The position numbers and the translations under genes were made by a program. The notes beneath the pieces were generated by a model. That model was not told the DNA's origin and ran no database searches. It was given only the letters and a program-made list of their open reading frames with translations. A stretch of 64,000 nucleotides of DNA from an uncultured Subdoligranulum sp. (GTDB lineage Bacteria; Bacillota; Clostridia; Oscillospirales; Ruminococcaceae): the NCBI GenBank assembly GCA_900545545.1, contig UQZO01000004.1:1-64000 (forward strand), read 5' to 3'. Positions 57,211-64,000 of this stretch are shown one piece after another. Position 1 is the stretch's first letter, and each line of letters opens with the position of its first letter.

Positions 57211-58035
57211 TTACAATACGTATTTTTCAATTGCTTGTGCCACGCCGTCGTGGTTGTTGTCGGCGGTGATTACATCCGCGGCCTGCTTGATGTCGTCGGT
57301 GGCATTACCCATGGCAACCCCCAGGCCGGCCAGTTCCACCATGGTGCGGTCGTTGCCGGAATCGCCCACCGCCATCACCTCATCGCGGGTCAGGCCCAGC
57401 CGCTGGGCCAGTGCCATCAGACCGGGACCCTTGCTCACCCCCGGGGCGTTGAGCTCCAGATTGCGCTCGATGCTGGAGGCGGTCTCCAGTTCGGGGCAGG
57501 CGGCGGCTACGGCTTTCCAGGCAGTGTCGCGGATTTCTTCGGTGGGGTACAGGATGCTGAACTTCTCGATCTCGTGCGGGTGCTGCTCCATCATCGCATG
57601 CATGTCGGGGACCTCGATGCGTGTGGTGCGGAAATACTCCCGCAGGTTGGGCGGCACCATGTCCATGCTGGTGCGGGCATTCTCGATGGTGGTGTAGCTT
57701 TGCCCGTTGATAAAGATGCTCAGCATGCCGCCAAAGGGGGCCAGCACGTCAAAGGCACGCTCGGCTGCTGCCGCCTCAAAGGGCAGGCTGACCAGTTTCT
57801 CGCCGGTCTGCAGGTCTACCACCGATGCTCCGTTGGAGGTCAGGGCATACCGCACACCGGGGATCGAGAGAAACTGTTCCGGCACACCGCGGACGGTACG
57901 TCCGGTGGCAGGCAGGACTGCCACACCTTTTTCCAGCGCCGCACGAATGGCAGCCAGGGTCCGCGGGCTGATCTCTTTCTGATCGTTGAACACGGTTCCG
58001 TCCAGATCCAGGGCAACCAGACGAATCTGCTTCAT
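57211..58035 (-). CDS. Cof-type HAD-IIB sugar phosphatase
   Basis: 274 residues. DLDGTVFND (nucleophile Asp), ATGRTVRG, and GDSGNDRTMVELAG (motif IV) are the HAD residues; the C2B cap domain lies between. Substrates are likely sugar phosphates or pyridoxal phosphate, typical of Cof proteins. ATG 58035 with GGGGAG at proper distance is chosen over ATG 58053. It is first gene of the minus-strand operon with pfp copy 2, and divergent from the acyltransferase gene through a shared -35 box. Confidence 0.92.
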   Translation of the reverse strand: MKQIRLVALDLDGTVFNDQKEISPRTLAAIRAALEKGVAVLPATGRTVRGVPEQFLSIPGVRYALTSNGASVVDLQTGEKLVSLPFEAAAAERAFDVLAPFGGMLSIFINGQSYTTIENARTSMDMVPPNLREYFRTTRIEVPDMHAMMEQHPHEIEKFSILYPTEEIRDTAWKAVAAACPELETASSIERNLELNAPGVSKGPGLMALAQRLGLTRDEVMAVGDSGNDRTMVELAGLGVAMGNATDDIKQAADVITADNNHDGVAQAIEKYVL

Positions 58036-58068
58036 ATACTTCTCCCCAATCATTGTTATCCATGCTAA

Positions 58069-58120
58069 ATTTTACCGCAAAATGCTTTTGATTGCAACCT
58101 GAGGTCTGCTGTGCTACAAT
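58069..58120. promoter_or_regulatory. Divergent promoters sharing one palindromic -35 box
   Basis: TTGCAA at 58092-58097 reads the same on both strands. To the right, 17 bp away, is TACAAT (58115-58120); to the left, 17 bp away on the minus strand, is TAAAAT (58069-58074). Both promoters therefore use the same -35 hexamer and RNA polymerase cannot occupy them together. They drive the acyltransferase gene (plus) and the HAD/pfp operon (minus). Confidence 0.75.
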
Positions 58121-58157
58121 GAATAAACTGTAAAATTTCGGAAAGGGCAGGGGAGCT

Positions 58158-58898
58158 ATGACCGCAAAACGCCTGTGGCTGCTGGATGTGCTGCGCGGGG
58201 CCGCGCTGGTGAATATGCTGGCCTACCATGCACTGTACGACTGGGTGTATGTATTCGGGCATACGGGCGGCTGGTATGATATCTGGTCGCCGGGGTGTCA
58301 TGTGTGGCAGCAGTATATCTGCTGGAGCTTTATCCTGCTGTCGGGCTACAGCTTTACGCTGGCCCGAAAGCCTTGGAAAAACGGCCTGCTGGTGGCCGGG
58401 TGTGCGGTGGTGCTTACGGTGGTCACCGTCGGGTTCATGCCGTCGGAATCCATCTGGTTCGGTGTGCTGCATCTCAACGCCGCCGCCGTGCTGCTGACCT
58501 GCCTTTTGTACCCGCTGCTGCAAAAATGCCCGGCGGGGGTGGGGCTTGCCGGTTCGGCGCTGCTCTTCTTCCTGACCAATCAGGTGCCGGAAGGGTATCT
58601 TGGCTTTGAAACCCTGCGCCTGTGCGCGCTGCCTGCCGCCTGGTACCGCACCAATCTGTTCTGGCTGGGCCTGCCGGATCTGACGCGGTTCGCCTCGGCG
58701 GATTATTTCCCGCTGATCCCCTGGCTGTTCCTGTTCTGGTGCGGGTTGTTTCTGGCCCGGCTGTGGCGGCCCCGGGCCGGGCAGGCACCGGTGCTGCTGC
58801 GGCCGCTGGCCCTTATCGGGCGGCACACGCTGCTTGTCTATATGCTGCATCAGCCGGTAATTTACGGGGTGCTGTGGCTGTGGCATGCGGTCCGCTGA
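58158..58898 (+). CDS. Heparan-alpha-glucosaminide N-acetyltransferase-like membrane protein
   Basis: 246 residues with seven or eight helices. RLWLLDVLRGAALVNMLAYHALYD at the start is the signature of the family (DUF1624), with the conserved Asp-x2-Arg-Gly and His; IGRHTLLVYMLHQPVIYGVL at the end is also typical. Such proteins transfer acetyl groups across the membrane to amino sugars of surface glycans. ATG 58158 follows GGGGAG. Substrate unknown. Confidence 0.87.
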   Translation: MTAKRLWLLDVLRGAALVNMLAYHALYDWVYVFGHTGGWYDIWSPGCHVWQQYICWSFILLSGYSFTLARKPWKNGLLVAGCAVVLTVVTVGFMPSESIWFGVLHLNAAAVLLTCLLYPLLQKCPAGVGLAGSALLFFLTNQVPEGYLGFETLRLCALPAAWYRTNLFWLGLPDLTRFASADYFPLIPWLFLFWCGLFLARLWRPRAGQAPVLLRPLALIGRHTLLVYMLHQPVIYGVLWLWHAVR

Positions 58899-58969
58899 AC
58901 GCCCTCTGTGGAAAAGCGGAAAAAATGTTAAAAAATTAAAAATTCGACGTCCTATACCCAATTTCCCAG

Positions 58970-58999
58970 TTGACACAGGCAGGGTCGATATAGTATAAT
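58970..58999 (+). promoter_or_regulatory. rpsU promoter (full consensus)
   Basis: TTGACA (58970-58975), an 18-bp spacer and TATAAT (58994-58999), preceded by an A/T-rich stretch (58919-58945) that could be an UP element. This is the best match to the consensus in the window. Confidence 0.9.
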
Positions 59000-59063
59000 C
59001 TTGTTTACTGGTTAATTGTATTTGACCGGCAAACTCCTGTCTCAGGTCAAGGGAGGGAAGAAG

Positions 59064-59240
59064 ATGTCGGAGATCCGTGTCAAAGAGGGCGAGTCCCTCG
59101 AGAGCGCTCTGCGCCGTTTCAAGCGCAGCACCGCCCGCAGCGGCGTGTTGGCCGAGGTGCGCAAGCGTGAGGCTTATGAGAAGCCGTCCGTGCGCCGTAA
59201 GAAGAAGTCCGAGGCTGCCCGCAAGCGCAAGTTTAAGTAA
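59064..59240 (+). CDS. rpsU: 30S ribosomal protein S21
   Basis: 58 residues: SEIRVKEGESLESALRRFKR is the diagnostic N terminus and the C terminus is strongly basic (RRKKKSEAARKRKFK). ATG 59064 follows GGGAGG. It binds the 30S platform near the anti-Shine-Dalgarno. Single-gene unit; a palindrome GTAAGCTAGCTTAC lies at the stop codon. Confidence 0.97.
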   Translation: MSEIRVKEGESLESALRRFKRSTARSGVLAEVRKREAYEKPSVRRKKKSEAARKRKFK

Positions 59241-59261
59241 GCTAGCTTACAGAGAACGACT

Positions 59262-59297
59262 GTGCAGGCCCGCGTTTTGCGCGGGTCTGCACTTTTT
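59262..59297 (+). terminator. rpsU terminator
   Basis: GTGCAGGCCCGCG (59262-59274) pairs with CGCGGGTCTGCAC (59280-59292) with one wobble, followed by TTTTT. Confidence 0.92.
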
Positions 59298-59315
59298 GTA
59301 TTAAGGAGCTGTATC

Positions 59316-59825
59316 ATGATCCTTACCCCGGAATTTATCTTTCGCAAAGTGGAGGCCATCCGCCCGGAGTTTCTGGCCCGGCAGGGCATCAAAGCGCTGG
59401 TGCTGGATGTGGACAATACGCTGACCGCTGATAACAGCCAGGTCCTGGAGGAGAGCGTGCAGGCATGGCTGCAGGAGATGCGGGACGCAGGCATCAGCCT
59501 GACTATCGTTTCCAACAACACGGCCAAGCGGGTGCGCCCCTTTGCCGAGCGCATCGGCCTGGCCTGGGTATCCATGGCATGCAAGCCGCTGCCGTTGGGG
59601 CTGATGGTGGCCCGTCACCGCCTGGGGGTATCCAAATCCCAGATGGCCATGGTGGGGGACCAGATCTTTGCCGACCGGATGGCGGCGGGGCTGTACGGCA
59701 TTCCCTGCCTGTTCCTTCTGCCCCGCACCCCCCACGACAAAGCCCGCAGCGTAAAGATCAAGCGCAAGTTTGAACCCCGCTGGATCAAGCGCTATTTTGA
59801 AAAGGGAGGCAAGCTGTATGAGTGA
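59316..59825 (+). CDS. yqeG: YqeG-family HAD IIIA phosphatase
   Basis: 169 residues. LVLDVDNTLTAD (nucleophile), IVSNNT and MVGDQIFADRMAA complete the HAD set; the first ~25 residues (MILTPEFIFRKVEAI) are typical of YqeG, related to phosphatidylglycerophosphatase Pgp1/GEP4. ATG 59316 follows AAGGAG. It overlaps the next gene by 8 bp. Acting on a phospholipid phosphate is possible but unproven here. Confidence 0.9.
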   Translation: MILTPEFIFRKVEAIRPEFLARQGIKALVLDVDNTLTADNSQVLEESVQAWLQEMRDAGISLTIVSNNTAKRVRPFAERIGLAWVSMACKPLPLGLMVARHRLGVSKSQMAMVGDQIFADRMAAGLYGIPCLFLLPRTPHDKARSVKIKRKFEPRWIKRYFEKGGKLYE

Positions 59826-60678
59826 TGCACCGCGTTTCGGCTCGGCCGGTCTTTCGGACAGCTACCCCGGCAAAACCTTTGACCCCGAAGGCATTGCCCG
59901 CTACACGGCGGACTTTGGCCTGACTGCCTTTGAATACCAGTGCGGCCGCGGTGTGCGGTTGGCGCTGGATAAGGCGGCGGCTTTGGGCAAGGCCTGCGCC
60001 CAGCGGAATATTGCGCTGTCGGTGCACGCGCCCTACTATATCAGTATGTCCAGCCTGGAGGAGGAAAAGCGGCTGCACAGCATCGACTATCTGCTGCAAA
60101 GCTGCGCCCTCGTCAAGGCGCTGGGCGGGCACCGGGTGATCTTCCACACCGGTTCCTGCGGCAAGCAGAGCCGGGAGGAAGCACTGGAGAAAGCCCTGGA
60201 CACCATGCGCCGGGCGGTAGCCACCTGCGATGAAGCAGGCTTTGCCGACTGCATCCTCTGCCCCGAAACCATGGGCAAGGTCAACCAGCTGGGTACGCTG
60301 GACGAGGTGCTGGCGCTCTGCCAGGTGGATGAACGCATCACCCCTTGCATCGATTTCGGGCATCTCTATGCCCGCAGCCAGGGCACCGAATTTGCCGAGC
60401 CCCATGCCGCCGAAGATTACGCGGCCCTGCTGGATAAGCTGCAGGTGCTGGGGCCCGAGCGAGCCGCCCACTTCCACGCCCATTTTTCCCGCATTGCCTA
60501 CACGAAGGGCGGCGAAAAATGCCACCTGACCTTTGCGGATACCGAGTTCGGCCCGCCCCATGCGCCGCTGCTTTCGCTGCTGAAAGCCCGCGGACTGGCA
60601 CCCACCATCATCTGCGAATCGGCGGGTACCCAGGCCGAGGATGCGCAGACGCTTTCTCAGGTGTACGGGGCGCTGTAA
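59818..60678 (+). CDS. nfo: Endonuclease IV-like (deoxyribonuclease IV)
   Basis: 286-residue TIM barrel. SVHAPYYISMSS, VIFHTGS, CPETMG, CIDFGHLYAR and HFHAHFS are the metal-binding strands of AP endonuclease IV, and contribute its His, Glu and Asp ligands. It would cut DNA at abasic sites. The start ATG 59818 overlaps the yqeG end and has AAGGGAGG upstream. Sequence is shorter and more divergent than E. coli Nfo near the N terminus, so a related sugar-isomerase-like role cannot be fully excluded. Confidence 0.85.
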   Translation: MSDAPRFGSAGLSDSYPGKTFDPEGIARYTADFGLTAFEYQCGRGVRLALDKAAALGKACAQRNIALSVHAPYYISMSSLEEEKRLHSIDYLLQSCALVKALGGHRVIFHTGSCGKQSREEALEKALDTMRRAVATCDEAGFADCILCPETMGKVNQLGTLDEVLALCQVDERITPCIDFGHLYARSQGTEFAEPHAAEDYAALLDKLQVLGPERAAHFHAHFSRIAYTKGGEKCHLTFADTEFGPPHAPLLSLLKARGLAPTIICESAGTQAEDAQTLSQVYGAL

Positions 60679-60731
60679 GGGCATTCCCGCAAAAAAATGG
60701 CGAAAACAACCCAAAAAAAGAGGCCCAGGTC

Positions 60732-60760
60732 TTGCAAAAAGACGCAGTATCCTGTAAAAT
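60732..60760 (+). promoter_or_regulatory. efp promoter
   Basis: TTGCAA (60732-60737), a 17-bp spacer and TAAAAT (60755-60760). Confidence 0.8.
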
Positions 60761-60805
60761 AGATACAGCTATGTAGTACCATTCTATTATTGGAGGAATT
60801 TTTAT

Positions 60806-61366
60806 ATGATTTCTGCAGGCGAATTCCGCAACGGCGTTACCTTCGAACAGGACGGCCAGGTCCTTCAGGTCGTTGAGTTCCAGCACGTCAAGCCCGGCAA
60901 GGGCGCCGCTTTCGTGCGTACCAAGACCAAGAACGTGATCACCGGTTCTGTGGTTGAGACCAGCTACAACCCCACCGCCAAGTTCCCGCAGGCGTTTATC
61001 GAGCGCAAAGAGGTCACCTACTCCTACGAGGACGGCGGCCTGTACCACTTCATGGACGTGGAAACCTACGACGATATCCCCGTCAGCGCCTCCGATGTGC
61101 CCGAGAACTTCAAGTTCTGCAAGGAGAACGATACCTGCAAGCTGCTGAGCTACAAGGGCAAGGTCTTCAGCGTGGAAATCCCTAACTTTGTTGAGCTGGA
61201 AATCACCGCTACCGAGCCGGGCATCAAGGGCAACACCGCTACCAACACCCTGAAGCCCGCCACCGTCGAGACCGGCGCCGAGATCCGTGTGCCGCTGTTC
61301 ATCAACGAGGGCGACAAGGTTCGCATTGATACCCGCACCGGCGAGTATATGGAGCGCGTCAACTGA
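60806..61366 (+). CDS. efp: Elongation factor P
   Basis: 186 residues in three beta-barrel domains. The loop VKPGKGAAF carries Lys32, the tip residue that reaches the peptidyl-transferase centre to relieve stalling at polyproline. The C-terminal block (EIRVPLFINEGDKVRIDT, GEYMERV) is diagnostic. ATG 60806 follows TGGAGGAA. Strong codon bias. No epmA or epmB modifying enzyme is nearby. Confidence 0.97.
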   Translation: MISAGEFRNGVTFEQDGQVLQVVEFQHVKPGKGAAFVRTKTKNVITGSVVETSYNPTAKFPQAFIERKEVTYSYEDGGLYHFMDVETYDDIPVSASDVPENFKFCKENDTCKLLSYKGKVFSVEIPNFVELEITATEPGIKGNTATNTLKPATVETGAEIRVPLFINEGDKVRIDTRTGEYMERVN

Positions 61367-61373
61367 TTTCTCT

Positions 61374-61409
61374 GCCGGGCATGGCCTACCGCCGCGCCCG
61401 GCTTTTTTT
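61374..61409 (+). terminator. efp terminator
   Basis: GCCGGGC (61374-61380) pairs with GCCCGGC (61396-61402), a 7-bp stem with a 15-nt loop, followed by seven T. Confidence 0.78.
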
Positions 61410-61436
61410 GACACAACCAAACGGAGGAAACGCATT

Positions 61437-61871
61437 ATGGCTATGGATCTGAATGCAAAGGCCGCGTACATCCGCGGCCTGATGACCGGTATGGAATTTG
61501 ACCCCGCCTCCAAGAACGGCAAGGTCATCGCAGCGATGATGGACCTGCTGGAGGAGATGGCCGCCACCGTGACCGAGCACGACAACGCGCTGGATCAGGT
61601 CTACGATGAGCTGGAAACCCTCGACCAGGATCTGGACGATATGGTAGCCGACCTGTACGGCGACGACGAGGAAGAAAGCGACGACGAGGAGGCTGAGGAC
61701 CTCTACGAGGTTACCTGCCCCAACTGCGGCGCTGTCTCCACCGTCGATGAAGAGACCCTGCTGGACCAGGAGTCCGAGCTGGTTTGCCCCAACTGCGGTG
61801 CCGCTTTTGACATCGAGCTGGAAGGCACTGAGGAGGAAGCTCCCGAAGAAACCGATAACCAGGATCAGTAA
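61437..61871 (+). CDS. Small acidic zinc-ribbon protein, CD1247-like
   Basis: 144 residues. The first ~60 (AAYIRGLMTGMEFDP...MMDLLEEMA) match the CD1247 N-terminal domain type of clostridia. A long acidic coiled segment (DDEEESDDEEAED) leads to CPNCGA and a second CPNCGA, a four-Cys zinc ribbon, and an acidic tail. Function unknown; the family is widespread in this bacterial group. ATG 61437 follows CGGAGG. Codon bias is strong. Confidence 0.85.
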   Translation: MAMDLNAKAAYIRGLMTGMEFDPASKNGKVIAAMMDLLEEMAATVTEHDNALDQVYDELETLDQDLDDMVADLYGDDEEESDDEEAEDLYEVTCPNCGAVSTVDEETLLDQESELVCPNCGAAFDIELEGTEEEAPEETDNQDQ

Positions 61872-61885
61872 GGTATTGCATCCGT

Positions 61886-61916
61886 AAGCCCTTTGCCCCC
61901 AGCAAAGGGCTTTTTT
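61886..61916 (+). terminator. Terminator after the zinc-ribbon gene
   Basis: AAGCCCTTTGC (61886-61896) pairs with GCAAAGGGCTT (61902-61912) around CCCCA, with a T run. Confidence 0.92.
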
Positions 61917-61937
61917 GTTATCCGAAGAGGAGCCGGT

Positions 61938-63187
61938 ATGTTGGAGTTTTTCCGTATATTGCTTCCCGCGGTTTGCGTCGGCTGCTTTTTGTGGGGCGCC
62001 TGGCACTGTGCCGTGCGCACGCTGTTCCCGGCGGGCGCTGCGCTGAATGGAGAAGGCCGCTTTCCGCTGCGGCTGGGCCGCCCGGCACTGTTTTGCCTTT
62101 TGGTGGGCCTGGCGGTACAGGGGCTGTTTGTGGCATGGTGTTATGCGCAAGGGTCCTATGCCACCCTGGGGCAGGCGCTGGAGGTCCAGTTTTACGGCAA
62201 TACCGATGCGCGGCATTATATTGACCTGGCACAGTATGGCTACGGGGCGGGGGAGGAATTCCCGGAACAATACCTGATGATCGTGTTTTTTCCGCTGTTT
62301 CCCTGGCTGCTGCGGCTGCTGAATCCCTTTGGCTGGCTGGATTACCGGGTGCTGGCGCTGGTGGTACAGCTGCCCCTTTTCTGTGCGGCGGGCACAGGGC
62401 TTTTTGCCCTGGTGTGCCGCCGGTATGACCGCCGTACCGCCTGGCGGGCGCTGGTATTGCTGGTGGTCAGCCCGGCGTCGGTGTTTTTCTTCGCCCCCAT
62501 GACCGAAAGCCTGTTTCTGGCTCTGTGTGTCTGGTATGTATGGTGTTTGCAGCAAAAGCATTGGGGGCGTGCCGCTCTACTGGGCGTGCTGGCGGGGCTG
62601 ACCCGGGCCCCGGCGGATTGCTGATGGGGCTGGCGCTTCTTATGCTGATTCAGGAAGGACGCGCCCGCCACAAGGCACCGCCCCTTGCCGCAGTCGCCGC
62701 CATGCTGGGCCCGGCGGCGGGTCTGGGCGGCTATTTTGCCCTCAATCAGGTGATCTATGGAAGGTGGAATCAGTACAGCGTCTACCAGTGGGAGCACTGG
62801 AATCAAAAGCTGGGCCTGTTTACCGATACTTTGCGCTATCACCTGTCCTACCTGGCACAGTGGTGGTCCGGCAACCGGGCCGTTGCGGTGTGGGTCTGCC
62901 TGACGGCGGTGGTCTGTATTTTGCTGGCGTTTGTGCTGCTGGCAGCGGCAGCCCGGGTTTTGCCGGCCAGCTGGCTGGGCTACGGCCTGGCGTATCTGCT
63001 GGTCACCATGGGGGCTACCTGGCTGCTCAGCGCACCGCGGTATACGGTGGCGCTGTTCTGCCTGCCCGCTGCGCTGGCGGCCTTGCTGCGGGGGCACCGC
63101 AGATGGACGCTGTGTACCGTGGGGGCACTGGCAGCTTGCAGCGTGGCCTATACGGTGGCATACCTTGGGCATCAGCCCATTTATTGA
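61938..63187 (+). pseudogene. PIG-V-like mannosyltransferase, split by one frameshift
   Basis: Two open frames together encode one polytopic protein of about 416 residues. The first (ATG 61938 after GAGGAG) contains YGNTDARHYIDLAQYGYG and FFPLFPWLLRLL, the acidic-loop and helix blocks of mannosyltransferase (PIG-V-like GT-C) proteins. It stops at 62624. The second frame continues with GGLLMGLALLMLI, with normal family order to the stop at 63187. The switch is near 62610-62616, where CCCCGGCGG needs one more G to read TRAPGGLLMG. This may be a real inactivating deletion, phase variation in a short G run, or a sequencing or assembly error. A weak hairpin with T run (63202-63223) follows. Confidence 0.85.
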
Positions 63188-63262
63188 AAATGCCTTTCGG
63201 AGGGGAACTGCTCCCTTTTTCGGAACGGTTATGCCATACCGGGAACGACGGTGCACCGGAGG

Positions 63263-63291
63263 TTGTTGTTTGCGGGCCTGTATGTTACAAT
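63263..63291 (+). promoter_or_regulatory. cutC promoter
   Basis: TTGTTG (63263-63268), a 17-bp spacer and TACAAT (63286-63291). The RNA would begin almost at the RBS, giving a leader of about 15 nt. Confidence 0.68.
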
Positions 63292-63313
63292 GAGCCCAAA
63301 GGAGCGTGCGAAG

Positions 63314-64000
63314 ATGAAAACAACGTTGGAAGTCTGTGTAGACAGCCTGGCTTCGGCCCGGGCTGCGGCCGAGGGCGGCGCCGACCGCCTGGAACTATGC
63401 AGTGCGTTGGCGGTTGGGGGCCTGAGCCCTTATGCTGAATTGCTGAAACAGATCAAACAGGTGTGCAATTTGCCGGTGCGCTGCCTGATGCGTCCCCGCG
63501 CGGGGGATTTTCTCTACAGCCCGGAAGAAATTGAGCTGCTGTGTGCGCAGATTCAGACGCTGGGGGAAGCGGGGGCCGACGGCTTTGTGGTCGGTGCGCT
63601 GACGCCGGAGGGCACCTTGGACCTGCCTGCCATGCAGCAGCTGCTTGCAGCCTGCGGCGGGCGCCCGGTCACCTTGCACCGTTGCATTGACGTGGCAAAA
63701 GAGCCGCAGGAAGTGTACCGTGAAGCGGCCAGGCTGGGCTTGGATACGGTGCTGACCAGCGGAGGTGCGGCATCCTGTCTGGAGGGAGCCGATACCCTGG
63801 CATGCCTGCTGGCGCTGCGGGATGAGATCGGCGGCCCCGAGGTGCTGATCGGCGCCGGGGTCAATGCCAAGGTGATCGAACAGCTGCGCACCCGGCTGCC
63901 GGGGGCACGGGCTTTCCACATGAGCGGCAAAATGCTGGTGGAAAGCGGCATGAAATTCCGCCGCGAAGGGGTGCCCATGGGCCTGCCGGGGCTGGACGAG
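63314..64000 (+). CDS. cutC: CutC family protein, truncated at the window end
   Basis: 229 residues are visible and the frame is open at the right edge. EVCVDSLASARAAAEGGADRLELC is the strongly conserved N terminus; RCLMRPRAGDFLYSPEE, THGCID-type TLHRCIDVAKEP and DTVLTSGGAAS follow in order. CutC was named for copper homeostasis in E. coli, but its exact activity is debated. ATG 63314 follows AGGAGCG. About 15-20 residues are probably missing. Confidence 0.93.
   Translation, partial: MKTTLEVCVDSLASARAAAEGGADRLELCSALAVGGLSPYAELLKQIKQVCNLPVRCLMRPRAGDFLYSPEEIELLCAQIQTLGEAGADGFVVGALTPEGTLDLPAMQQLLAACGGRPVTLHRCIDVAKEPQEVYREAARLGLDTVLTSGGAASCLEGADTLACLLALRDEIGGPEVLIGAGVNAKVIEQLRTRLPGARAFHMSGKMLVESGMKFRREGVPMGLPGLDE

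Noticed and set aside
59237..59250. Palindrome GTAAGCTAGCTTAC at the rpsU stop
   Set aside because: Short, not followed by T, and a proper terminator lies 12 bp further on; probably chance.
1..64000. tRNA, rRNA, CRISPR, prophage or origin of replication
   Set aside because: No cloverleaf with a TTC arm, no regularly spaced repeats, no phage structural genes and no dnaA-box cluster were seen on reading. A tool search could still find a short RNA that I missed.

Overview
The window looks like a chromosomal stretch (about 60% G+C) from a Gram-positive gut clostridium of the Oscillospirales/Ruminococcaceae type, near Faecalibacterium, Subdoligranulum or Gemmiger. That placement is inference from gene content: an IspH-ribosomal protein S1 fusion, PPi-type phosphofructokinases, SpoIID, a sortase with an SPKTG substrate, a DUF1385 protein beside prmC, and strong Shine-Dalgarno sites. 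No tRNA, rRNA or CRISPR array was seen. Bases 1-50 are Illumina Nextera adapter plus index, so the left edge is a library or assembly artefact. Promoters are very uniform: TTGCAA/TTGCAC-like -35 boxes, usually 17 bp from TATAAT/TACAAT. Most transcription units end in clear intrinsic terminators.

Layout. 51-3909: a truncated AraC-type regulator divergent from a sugar-ABC ATPase gene, with two AraC-like direct repeats between them, then a fused fructose PTS permease. 3943-6528: SpoIID-like protein, a membrane protein and an orphan degenerate kinase-like protein. 6538-8176: an IS110-family element whose bridge RNA guides can be read against its own flanks. 8393-14532: gap, an SGNH esterase, a TraX/response-regulator/histidine-kinase operon and a DUF362 ferredoxin-like protein. 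14731-31688: a surface-glycan locus containing two N-acetyl-sugar amidotransferases, a HisF2/HisH2 ammonia-supplying pair, glycosyltransferases, an epimerase, a TIM-barrel isomerase, an FAD enzyme, large membrane glycosyltransferase-like proteins and an O-antigen ligase/polymerase. A sortase plus SPKTG-substrate operon sits inside it (19479-22365). 31685-38611: housekeeping genes (YhiN-like flavoprotein, cmk, plsC, ispH-rpsA, GtrA, deoC, ZIP transporter). 38671-43976: an FG-GAP-like lipoprotein with a two-component system, then DUF1385 and prmC. 44098-51313: recA, recX, rimO, pgsA, a membrane protein and cysS. 51403-54348: a giant double GT-C protein O-mannosyltransferase-like enzyme. 54418-58035 (minus): two PPi-PFK paralogs and a HAD phosphatase, divergent from an acyltransferase (58158) through a shared palindromic -35 box. 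59064-64000: rpsU, a YqeG phosphatase, endonuclease IV, efp, a zinc-ribbon protein, a frameshifted mannosyltransferase and a truncated cutC.

How the parts fit. The glycan locus probably makes an amidinated (acetamidino) sugar. HisH2 would release ammonia, HisF2 (whose cyclase Asp is replaced by Gln) would channel it, and the PP-loop amidotransferases would transfer it to an N-acetyl sugar. The glycosyltransferases and the ligase would then assemble and attach the glycan. The IS110 element is the best-resolved mobile feature: its target-binding loop matches both flanks by 7 nt each, its ends meet at a CT core, and joining the ends builds a TTGACT-17-TACAAT promoter.
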